From: Actinomycetes bacterium | GTDB lineage: Bacteria > Actinomycetota > Actinomycetes > Actinomycetales > Microbacteriaceae | Reading direction: 5' to 3' | DNA: 12,977 nt | Assembly (NCBI GenBank): GCA_023421635.1 | Contig: JAEZSU010000262.1 | Coordinates: forward strand, 1 to 12,977 | Shown: positions 6,785 to 12,977 of the stretch, piece after piece | Numbering within the stretch: position 1 is the stretch's first letter | How the letters are laid out: every line of letters starts with the position of its first letter | The notes under the pieces: model-generated | What the model was told of the DNA's origin: nothing | Database searches by the model: none | Seen by the model: the letters and a program-made list of their open reading frames with translations, nothing else | Position numbers and translations under genes: made by a program

Positions 6785-9700
6785 CAGTACGTCACCTCCT
6801 GGGAGCGGCGCCGCACTGTGGCGACGATGTCGCGCTGGTTGCCGGTCGGGCCGAGATAGTTGAACGCGTACGCGAGCTGCGCGTACCCGCCGATGAGGTG
6901 CGTCGGTTTCACCAGCAGCCGGGTGGGGGAGTTGTGGATGCCGCCGCGCCGACCGGTCGCCTCCGACTTCGGCACGTCGATCGTGCGCTCCTGCGCGTGG
7001 TGCACGTAGACGACGCCGGCGGGGATGCGGTGGGACACGATCGCACGGCCGACGAACACGCCGTTGGAGTTCACGCACTCCACCCACTCGTTGTCGGCGA
7101 CGCCGATCGCCGTGGCGTCGTCCGCAGCCATCCACACCGTCGGGCCGCCCCGCGAGAGCGAGAGCATCAGGAGGTTGTCCTGGTACTCGGAGTGGATCGA
7201 CCACTTGTTGTGCGGGGTGAGGTAGCGGAGCACGACCTGCTGACGGCCGTCCGGGCCCAGCCGGGGTTCGCCGAAGAGCCGGTGCATGTCCAGCGGCGGC
7301 CGGAAGATCGGCAGCGCCTCGCCGAGGTCCCGCATCCAGTCGTGGTCGAGGTAGAAGTGCATCCGTCCGGTGAGGGTGCGGAAGGGCTGCAGGCGTTCGA
7401 TGTTCATGGTGAACGGCGCGTACCGACGCCCGCCGGTCTCCGACCCGGACCACTCCGGCGAGGTGATGACCGGCACCGGCGCCGCCTGCGTCATCGCGAA
7501 GGTGATGTGCTTCTCCTCGGAGCCCTCGGCGAGGTCGGCCAGCGGTTTCCCCACCCGCTGCTGCAACGTCTCGAAACCTTGGACGGCGAGTTCGCCGTTC
7601 GTCGTGCCGGAGAACATGAGGATGGCCTCGGCGAGCTTCACGTCGGTGTCGAGGGCGGGACGGCCCTCGGCCGCGCCGCCGAGCATGACGCCGTTGCGCT
7701 TCGCAAGCTGCTGCACCGCGCCGGTGAGGTGGTATGTGACGTTCTTGACGTTGAAGCCGAGCGAGTCGGCGAGCGGACCCACCGTCGCGAGCTTGTCGGC
7801 GATCGCCGTGTAGTCGCGTTCGACGACCGCGAGCGCCGGCATCGTCCGCCCGGGGACGGGTGCCACATCGCCGCGGGCCCAGTCCCGGACCACGCCGCCC
7901 GGCTGGCTCAGCTCGCCCGGGGTGTCATGCTGCATCGGCACTGACACGATGTCCTTCCGGACGCCCAGGTGGGTGCGGGCCATCGTCGAGAACTCCCGTG
8001 CGATCGCCGTGAACATGTCGAAGTCGCTCCGTGCCTCCCACGGCGGATCGATCGCCGGGGTGAAGGCGTGCACGAACGGGTGCATGTCGGTCGTGGACAG
8101 GTCGTACTTCTCGTACCAGGTCGCGGCGGGGAAGACGACGTCGGACAGGAGGGTGGTGGAGGTCATCCGGAAGTCCGCGGACACCAGCAGGTCGAGCTTG
8201 CCGATCGGTGCCTCATCCCGCCAGGCGATGTCCTTCGGCCGCGCGGTCGCCTCGTCGGACCCCATGACGTTGCTCTGCGTGCCGAGAAGGTACTTCAGGA
8301 AGTACTCGTTGCCCTTGGCGGACGATCCCATGAGGTTCGACCGCCACAGGGTGAGCAGCCGCGGCCACGATGCCGGCGCATCGATGTCGGCGATCGCCGG
8401 CTGCAGGCTGCCGTCGACGATCTTGCCCGTCACGTAGGACGCCGGATCGGCAGCCTCGCCCGCGGCGACGGCAGCCGCGGCCTGGTCCGCGACGTCGAGC
8501 GGGTTCGCATCCCACTGCGGGTAGAACGGCATCCACCCGAGGCGCGCCGCCTGTGCGATCGCGTCGGCGGTGTGCATGCCGGTGAGGTTGCCCTCCGCGA
8601 GCGGGGACGCGAGCGCGTCGGCCGAGTAGCCGTCGAAGCGCCACTGGTCCGTGTGCATGTACCAGTACGCGGTGCCGATCATCGTGCGCGGGGGCCGCGA
8701 CCAGTCCAGGGCGTTCGCGAGCGACAGCCAACCGGTGACCGGCCGGCACTTCTCCTGGCCCACGTAGTGCGCCCAGCCGCCGCCGTTCCGGCCCATCGCC
8801 CCGGTGAGCATGAGGAGGGCCAGGATCGCGCGGTAGGAGGCGTCGCCGTGGAACCACTGACAGACACCCGCGCCCATGATGATCATGGTCCGGCCGCCGG
8901 AATCCATGGAATTCTTCGCGATCTCGCGGGCGATGCGCGTGCACGCCTCGGCGGAGACCCCCGTGATGTCCGCCTGCCATGCCGGCGTGTAGGGCGCCGA
9001 GGCGTCGTCGAGACCCGTCGGCCAGTCGCCCGGCAGGCCCTCGCGCGGCACGCCGTACTGGGCGAGCATCAGATCCAGGACGGTGGTGACCAGTGCGCCG
9101 CCGACCTGATACGCGGGCACGCCGCGGGAGATCACCGCACCCGATCCGTCCGGGGAGTCGAATCGCGGCAGCAGCACCTCGGTGGGCTCCGCTGCGACCG
9201 GCGCGTCGGCGATCGAGAGCGCGGGCTCCACGCCCTCCAGATCGAGGTTCCAGCGGCCCTCGCCCGACTCGGCGTAGCGGAAGCCGATGGACCCGTTCGG
9301 GACGTACGGCTGCCCGGTCGCCGAGTCCAGCACGACGGTCTTCCAGGCATCCTCCTGCGCCGTGGCGCCGAGATCGGCGGCGGTGAGGAACTTGCCCGGC
9401 ACGCGCGAGCCGTCGGCGCGCTCGACGAGCGTGATGAGGTTGGGCAGGTCGGTGTAGGCGCGCGCGTACTGCTCGAAGAACGGCACCCGCCGCTGCACAT
9501 AGTTCTCGGACAGGATGACGTGGCCCATGGCCATCGCGAGCGCAGCATCCGTCCCCGCCTGGCAGGGGAGCCACTCGTCGGCGAACTTCGTGTTGTCGGC
9601 GTAGTCGGGCGAGACGGCGACGACCTTCGTGCCGCGGTACCGCACCTCGGCCATCCAGTGCGCGTCGGGGGTACGGGTGACGGGGACGTTCGACCCCCAC

Positions 9701-10485
9701 ATCATGAGATACGTGGCGTCCCACCAGTCGCCCGACTCCGGCACGTCGGTCTGGTCGCCGAACACCTGCGGGCTCGCCACGGGCAGGTCTGCGTACCAGT
9801 CGTAGAACGAGGTCATCACCCCGCCGAGGAGCTGGGTGAACCGGGTGCCGATGCAGTGGGAGACGATCGACATCGCCGGGATGGGGGAGAACCCCGCCAC
9901 TCGGTCCGGGCCGTACTCCTTGATCGTGTGCACGTACCCCGCGGCGACGAGCTCGACAGCCTCGGCCCACGTCGCACGGACGAGCCCGCCCTTGCCGCGC
10001 GCGCCCTGATACCGGCGCCGGATCTCGGGATCGGTCGAGATGCGCCCGAACGCGAGCACCGGGTCGCCGGTCTCCGCCTTCGCCCGGCGGTACTCCTCGA
10101 GCAGCACGCCGCGGATGTACGGGTAGCGCACGCGCGTGGGGGAGTACGTGTACCAGGAGAACGCAGCCCCGCGGGGGCATCCGCGGGGCTCGTACTCAGG
10201 ACGGTCGGGACCGACGCTGGGATAGTCGGTCTGTTGCGCCTCCCAGGTGATGATGCCGTCCTTGACGTACACCTTCCACGAGCAGGAGCCGGTGCAGTTC
10301 ACCCCGTGGGTGGAGCGGACGACCTTGTCGTGACTCCAGCGGTCGCGGTAGAACGCGTCGCCCTCCCTCCCGCCCCGGAGGAATTCGGCCCGATGGTCGG
10401 GCGTCTGCTCCCGGCGGGTGAAGAACCTGCCCATGCCGAGAAGCGCATCGGAGGCCGGACCGTCGATACCGATGGCGGGCGTCAT
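6784..10485 (-). CDS. narG: Respiratory nitrate reductase alpha subunit, molybdenum catalytic subunit
   Basis: NarG reduces nitrate to nitrite at a molybdenum bis-MGD centre in the cytoplasm, using electrons from NarH. The 1233 residues match the usual length. His60, Cys64, Cys68 and Cys103 (HGVNCTGSC and EPRGCPRG) match the ligands of the FS0 [4Fe-4S] cluster, whose first ligand is histidine in this family. Asp247 in QTDVPES matches the molybdenum-ligand aspartate (Asp222 in E. coli). The C-terminal GGIHNSPTR and HLIGGYAQLAY stretches are also family-typical. The ATG at 10485 is preferred because the N-terminal IDGPASDALLGMGRFF resembles the N-terminus I recall for mycobacterial NarG. No Shine-Dalgarno precedes it, but a TAGCTT -10-like box ends six bases upstream, suggesting a leaderless mRNA. 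An internal Met18 (10434) also lacks a ribosome binding site. It is the first gene of narGHJIK. Confidence 0.97.
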   Translation of the reverse strand: MTPAIGIDGPASDALLGMGRFFTRREQTPDHRAEFLRGGREGDAFYRDRWSHDKVVRSTHGVNCTGSCSWKVYVKDGIITWEAQQTDYPSVGPDRPEYEPRGCPRGAAFSWYTYSPTRVRYPYIRGVLLEEYRRAKAETGDPVLAFGRISTDPEIRRRYQGARGKGGLVRATWAEAVELVAAGYVHTIKEYGPDRVAGFSPIPAMSIVSHCIGTRFTQLLGGVMTSFYDWYADLPVASPQVFGDQTDVPESGDWWDATYLMMWGSNVPVTRTPDAHWMAEVRYRGTKVVAVSPDYADNTKFADEWLPCQAGTDAALAMAMGHVILSENYVQRRVPFFEQYARAYTDLPNLITLVERADGSRVPGKFLTAADLGATAQEDAWKTVVLDSATGQPYVPNGSIGFRYAESGEGRWNLDLEGVEPALSIADAPVAAEPTEVLLPRFDSPDGSGAVISRGVPAYQVGGALVTTVLDLMLAQYGVPREGLPGDWPTGLDDASAPYTPAWQADITGVSAEACTRIAREIAKNSMDSGGRTMIIMGAGVCQWFHGDASYRAILALLMLTGAMGRNGGGWAHYVGQEKCRPVTGWLSLANALDWSRPPRTMIGTAYWYMHTDQWRFDGYSADALASPLAEGNLTGMHTADAIAQAARLGWMPFYPQWDANPLDVADQAAAAVAAGEAADPASYVTGKIVDGSLQPAIADIDAPASWPRLLTLWRSNLMGSSAKGNEYFLKYLLGTQSNVMGSDEATARPKDIAWRDEAPIGKLDLLVSADFRMTSTTLLSDVVFPAATWYEKYDLSTTDMHPFVHAFTPAIDPPWEARSDFDMFTAIAREFSTMARTHLGVRKDIVSVPMQHDTPGELSQPGGVVRDWARGDVAPVPGRTMPALAVVERDYTAIADKLATVGPLADSLGFNVKNVTYHLTGAVQQLAKRNGVMLGGAAEGRPALDTDVKLAEAILMFSGTTNGELAVQGFETLQQRVGKPLADLAEGSEEKHITFAMTQAAPVPVITSPEWSGSETGGRRYAPFTMNIERLQPFRTLTGRMHFYLDHDWMRDLGEALPIFRPPLDMHRLFGEPRLGPDGRQQVVLRYLTPHNKWSIHSEYQDNLLMLSLSRGGPTVWMAADDATAIGVADNEWVECVNSNGVFVGRAIVSHRIPAGVVYVHHAQERTIDVPKSEATGRRGGIHNSPTRLLVKPTHLIGGYAQLAYAFNYLGPTGNQRDIVATVRRRSQEVTY
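6792..6800 (-). promoter_or_regulatory. Ribosome binding site of narH
   Basis: On the - strand AGGAGGTGA, a near-perfect anti-16S match, lies seven bases before the narH ATG and inside the last codons of narG. It fixes the first of several closely spaced Met codons as the narH start. Confidence 0.85.
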
Positions 10486-10580
10486 ACGAGCAAGCTAGCC
10501 ACAGCCTTCACGCGCCGGTTAGGGGCGAAGGTCCCTGGCGCGACCGCCGTCCCGTGGTGCGGAGCGGGGCAGCGACCGGC
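10486..10580 (-). promoter_or_regulatory. nhaA-narG intergenic region, likely narGHJIK promoter region
   Basis: This 95-base gap is the longest space without a gene in the window, and it is the only room for a promoter between nhaA and narG. On the - strand it holds TAGCTT close to the narG ATG, no recognisable -35 hexamer, and no clear FNR-like or CRP-like palindrome. It also lacks a strong hairpin followed by T residues, so no intrinsic terminator for nhaA can be called, and some read-through into nar is possible. Oxygen or nitrate control is expected from knowledge of nar operons, but no operator can be identified here. Confidence 0.5.
10492..10497 (-). promoter_or_regulatory. Candidate -10 box for a leaderless narG transcript
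   Basis: On the - strand the hexamer is TAGCTT, fitting the actinobacterial -10 pattern TANNNT. It is followed by six bases (GCTCGT) and then the narG ATG, so transcription starting about seven bases after the box would begin at the A of the start codon. This agrees with the absence of a Shine-Dalgarno. No good -35 hexamer is seen 16-19 bases upstream, which could mean activator dependence. The match is short, so the call is moderate. Confidence 0.45.
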
Positions 10581-12467
10581 TCAGTTGGCTTCGGGACCCG
10601 CCCCCGACCCGACGGGTTCCTGCGCGTCGATCTCGGCGATCGCGCGCAGGAGCGAGTTCGCGTCGTACGGGCCGACGTGGCGTCGCCCGTTGATGAACAG
10701 CGTCGGCACGGACGTGATGTTCATCGCCTCCGCATCCAGGATGTCGTCCTGCACGCGGCCGGTGACCCGCGCCGAGGTGAGGTCGCGCTCGAACCGGTCG
10801 ACGTCGAGGCCGAGCCGGTCCGCCAGTCGCAGGATGTCGGAGGGGCGCTGGTGCTCCTGGTCGGCGAACAGGCCGCGTTCGAACTCGAAGAACTTGCCCT
10901 GCAGCGCCGCCGCCTCCGACGCCTCGGCGTCGGCGAGGGCGTTCGGATGCTGCCGCTGGAGCGGCGCGTGCCGCCAGACGTACCGCATCCGGTCGCCGAG
11001 CTGCTCGTGCACCTGCTGGATGGAGCCGGACGCCTTGAGGCAGAACTCGCACTGGAAATCGCCGTACTCGACGATCGTGAACGGGGCGTCGTCGGGGCCG
11101 AAGACGTGGTCGCGGGCGGGGTCGACGGGCCGCACCAGGGTGAGACCGGTCTCCTGCTCGGGCCGGACCGCCTCGGAGACGCGGAAGATCACGGTGGCGA
11201 GCAGGAACGCGAGCACGGATGCGGCCAGCACGCCGACCCGCGCCTCGTTCTGCACCGACGGGTCGTCGATGGCGAGGTCGACGATGAACAGCGAGATGGT
11301 GAACCCGATCCCCGACAGGGCGGCGCCGCCGGCGATGCGGTCGAGGGTGAGCCCCGGGCCGAACTCGCCGATCCGGAGCACCTTCATGAGTGCGGAGGAC
11401 CCGAAGATGCCGAGGAACTTGCCGAGCACCAGGCCGACCACGATGCCCCAGGTGACGGGGGAGGAGAAGGATGCGGCGAGGATCTCGGGGCTGACGACGA
11501 CGCCGGCGTTCGCGAGGGCGAACAGCGGCAGGATCACGTAGGCGACATAGGGGGAGTACGCCGACTGCAACCGCTCGTTGATGGAGATCGACTCGCGCAG
11601 GCTGTTGGCCGCCGCGCGGGCGTAGTCGCTGTTGGGCGACTGACGGAAGACGCGGGCGAGGTCGAGGGCGTGCTCGACGTCGTGCCGGTTCGGCCGGTAG
11701 ACGGGCACGAGGAGCGCGATCGCGACACCGGCGAGGGTGGGGTGCACGCCGGAGGCGAGGAACGCGAGCCACACGATGATCGCGAGCGTCCCGTACACGG
11801 GGCCGCGGCCGCCGCGCAGGTACCGGGTGAAGTAGACGCCGGTGAGGCCGATCGTCGCGATGATGAGGGGGAACGGGTTGAAGTCCTCGGTGTACACGAG
11901 CGCGATGATCGAGAGGGCGCCGATGTCGTCGACGACCGCGAGCGCCAGGAGGAACACCCGGAGCCGACCGGGCACCCGTGGGCCGATGAGCGCGAGGGCG
12001 CCGACGAGGAATGCGGTGTCGGTGGAGATCACCATCCCCCAGGCGTGCGCGTGCCCGGAGTCGTGGGCGACGAGCACGTAGAGCAGCGCGGGGACGGCGA
12101 GACCGGCGATCGCGGCGATCACCGGGACGAGCGCCCGCGACCAGCTGGTGAGCTCGCCGATCGAGAACTCCCGCCGCACCTCGAGACCGACGGTGAAGAA
12201 GAACACCGCCATGAGGGCGTCGTTGACCGCGGCATGGAGGGTGAAGTCGAGTTGCAGGTCGGCGACGCCCACCACCAGGTGGGTGTCCCAGAAGCCCTCG
12301 TACGACGACGTGGCGAGGTTCGCCCACAGGATCGCGGCCGCCGTGCCGATCAGCAGCAGCACGGCACCGATGCGGGGTTGCCCGGCGGCGCGGATCTTGG
12401 CCGCGATGGACGGGCGGCCGGAGACGCTCCGGTCGCGGGCAGGTGGAGCCACGGGCGCTTCGCTCAT
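10581..12467 (-). CDS. nhaA: NhaA Na+/H+ antiporter with fused C-terminal DsbA-like thioredoxin domain
   Basis: The protein has 628 residues. Residues about 30-430 form an NhaA antiporter, which exchanges cytoplasmic Na+ for external H+ and so sets ion and pH balance. Asp150 (STDTAF), Asp180-Asp181 (VVDDIGA) and Lys350 (LVLGKFLGIF) match E. coli Asp133, Asp163-Asp164 and Lys300, so the transport site looks intact. Residues about 455-615 form a DsbA/Thioredoxin_4-type domain with the redox motif CEFC (Cys473, Cys476) and a cis-proline loop, SVPTLF (Pro588). These are the only two cysteines in the whole protein. The fusion is a known actinobacterial architecture, but I know of no settled role for the redox domain. 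E. coli NhaA has both ends in the cytoplasm, so the domain may face inward. The ATG at 12467 was chosen for its GAGGA site seven bases upstream; the frame also allows a start at 12530 without such a site. Confidence 0.94.
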   Translation of the reverse strand: MSEAPVAPPARDRSVSGRPSIAAKIRAAGQPRIGAVLLLIGTAAAILWANLATSSYEGFWDTHLVVGVADLQLDFTLHAAVNDALMAVFFFTVGLEVRREFSIGELTSWSRALVPVIAAIAGLAVPALLYVLVAHDSGHAHAWGMVISTDTAFLVGALALIGPRVPGRLRVFLLALAVVDDIGALSIIALVYTEDFNPFPLIIATIGLTGVYFTRYLRGGRGPVYGTLAIIVWLAFLASGVHPTLAGVAIALLVPVYRPNRHDVEHALDLARVFRQSPNSDYARAAANSLRESISINERLQSAYSPYVAYVILPLFALANAGVVVSPEILAASFSSPVTWGIVVGLVLGKFLGIFGSSALMKVLRIGEFGPGLTLDRIAGGAALSGIGFTISLFIVDLAIDDPSVQNEARVGVLAASVLAFLLATVIFRVSEAVRPEQETGLTLVRPVDPARDHVFGPDDAPFTIVEYGDFQCEFCLKASGSIQQVHEQLGDRMRYVWRHAPLQRQHPNALADAEASEAAALQGKFFEFERGLFADQEHQRPSDILRLADRLGLDVDRFERDLTSARVTGRVQDDILDAEAMNITSVPTLFINGRRHVGPYDANSLLRAIAEIDAQEPVGSGAGPEAN

Positions 12468-12474
12468 ACGGGGG

Positions 12475-12479
12475 TCCTC
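12475..12479 (-). promoter_or_regulatory. Ribosome binding site of nhaA
   Basis: On the - strand GAGGA lies seven bases before the ATG at 12467 and supports that start over the upstream in-frame ATG at 12530. Confidence 0.65.
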
Positions 12480-12489
12480 AGGGTGGCGG

Positions 12490-12503
12490 TACAGGTCACT
12501 GTA
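12490..12503. repeat. 14-bp inverted repeat upstream of nhaA
   Basis: TACAG-GTCA-CTGTA has perfect 5-bp arms around a 4-base spacer, in an otherwise GC-rich gap. On the - strand its first arm overlaps the candidate -10 box TACAGT, the position of a repressor operator. It is short enough to arise by chance, and no regulator is identified. Confidence 0.35.
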
Positions 12504-12557
12504 GGAGCCTGAACCGCGTGCCGCCAGCATCCATTCCTGCCCGGCGGTGGCGGGACG

Positions 12558-12977
12558 TCAGCGGGCAGAGCCGGTGACGTCCTCATCCGCGAGCACGGCG
12601 GCGAGGCGGCGGAACGTCTGGTCCGCGGGATGCACGTGGTCGGGCCGGTTGGACTGGTTCATGAACACGACGATGCTCGCCCCGGACGCGGGGTCGTGGA
12701 ACACCGCGGCGGTGAAGCCGAGGCCCTCACCGTTGTGCCCCCACCAGACGTCGGTCTCGCCGATCCCGAGGGCGTAGCGGTCGTACGGGGGACCGGCGTC
12801 CAGAGGGGCACCCCGGAGACGCTCCGCCTGGGTCGCGGGCTCGAGGAGCGAGCCCTGCGCGAGCGCCTCGGACCACACCCGGCCGTCCTCGTGGGTCGAT
12901 ACCATGCCGCGTGCCGGACCGAAGATGGTGAAGTTCTGGATCGACGGCTCCGTAGGGTCGGCGGCGCTGTACCCGGA
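12558..12977 (-). CDS. Beta-lactamase-family serine hydrolase (C-terminal part only)
   Basis: The frame runs open from the right edge to a TGA at 12558-12560, giving 139 C-terminal residues. They read like the end of class C beta-lactamase-fold proteins (PF00144: penicillin-binding-protein-like esterases, peptidases and D-Ala carboxypeptidases). GPARGMVSTHEDGRVWSEAL resembles the stretch before the third catalytic element. WWGHNGEGLGF holds the HNG triad that stands where KTG is found in related enzymes, and IVVFMNQS is the usual strand near the C-terminus. The catalytic SxxK and YxN motifs and any signal peptide lie outside the window, so substrate and location cannot be judged. An in-frame ATG at 12905 falls within the conserved part and is not the start. 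It is on the same strand as nhaA, 90 bases upstream. Confidence 0.8.
   Translation of the reverse strand, partial: SGYSAADPTEPSIQNFTIFGPARGMVSTHEDGRVWSEALAQGSLLEPATQAERLRGAPLDAGPPYDRYALGIGETDVWWGHNGEGLGFTAAVFHDPASGASIVVFMNQSNRPDHVHPADQTFRRLAAVLADEDVTGSAR

Larger units (their letters stand above)
12468..12557 (-). promoter_or_regulatory. Hydrolase-nhaA intergenic region with candidate nhaA promoter
   Basis: This 90-base gap separates the serine hydrolase stop from nhaA. On the - strand TACAGT (12503-12498) is a TANNNT -10 candidate; a start about seven bases on would give a leader of some 20-25 bases containing the GAGGA ribosome binding site. No -35 match is evident. No hairpin followed by T residues marks the hydrolase end, so transcription of nhaA from the upstream gene is also possible. 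Confidence 0.35.

Noticed and set aside
4886..6859. A 657-codon + strand open frame antisense to narJ and narH
   Set aside because: It has the same shadow composition and no family motif; narH and narJ on the other strand account for the sequence.
10432..10434. Alternative narG start at the internal ATG (Met18)
   Set aside because: It has no Shine-Dalgarno or nearby -10 box. The longer N-terminus resembles mycobacterial NarG, so the ATG at 10485 is preferred.
10498..10580. FNR-, CRP- or GlxR-like operator upstream of narG
   Set aside because: GTGAAGGCTGTGG superficially recalls TGTGA half-sites but has the wrong symmetry and spacing. GCCGGT/ACCGGC arms 55 bases apart are too short and distant to mean much.
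7969..11541. A very long (1190-codon) open frame on the + strand, antisense to narG and much of nhaA
   Set aside because: High-GC genes with G/C third positions leave stop-poor antisense frames. The translation is Arg/Gly/Ala/His-rich with no recognisable domain, it crosses a gene boundary, and it runs against two firmly identified genes.
12468..12530. Alternative nhaA start at 12530, 21 codons upstream
   Set aside because: It lacks a ribosome binding site, and the extra residues do not look like an NhaA N-terminus. The ATG at 12467 has GAGGA at good spacing.
1..12977. tRNA, rRNA, CRISPR arrays, insertion sequences and attachment sites
   Set aside because: No cloverleaf-like segment, spaced direct repeats, transposase-like frame or terminal inverted repeats were seen; real coding genes cover almost the whole window.

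Overview
The window is a high-GC (roughly 70% by eye), almost gap-free stretch of an actinobacterial chromosome. Long G/C-ending codon runs, an actinobacterial-type NarG N-terminus and the two-headed GlnE all point to Actinobacteria. The base usage and gene content suggest the Micrococcales, possibly a Microbacterium-like organism, but the genus is an inference. Eight protein genes fill the window. No RNA genes, mobile elements or CRISPR arrays were seen, and no gene-free stretch exceeds about 95 bp.

Layout. On the + strand, bases 1-2480 hold the 3' four-fifths of glnE, the enzyme that adenylylates and deadenylylates glutamine synthetase. Everything else is on the - strand. Reading in that direction from the right edge, the genes are the C-terminal end of a beta-lactamase-fold serine hydrolase, an NhaA Na+/H+ antiporter fused to a DsbA-like thioredoxin domain, and then a complete respiratory nitrate reductase operon in the order narG-narH-narJ-narI-narK. 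The five nar genes overlap by 1 or 4 bases at every junction, with each ribosome binding site lying inside the end of the gene before it. narK and glnE meet tail to tail and overlap by 10 bp.

How the genes work together. NarG (molybdenum catalytic subunit), NarH (iron-sulfur electron wire) and NarI (dihaem quinol oxidase in the membrane) make the membrane-bound, cytoplasm-facing nitrate reductase. NarJ is its assembly chaperone, and NarK moves nitrate in and/or nitrite out. The set lets the cell respire nitrate when oxygen is low. No nar regulator or molybdenum-cofactor gene lies in the window, so these must be encoded elsewhere. NhaA may help with ion and pH balance, but it is separated from narG by 95 bp holding a possible promoter, so a shared role is not shown.

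Most of the window is conventional. The points most worth a second look are the NhaA-DsbA fusion, whose only two cysteines form the CEFC site; a probable leaderless start for narG; the tail-to-tail glnE/narK overlap; a Met in place of the usual Asn in the NarK nitrate signature; a 14-bp dyad upstream of nhaA; and a strong apparent excess of the hexamer GGATGC/GCATCC. I did not find a clearly new multi-gene system.
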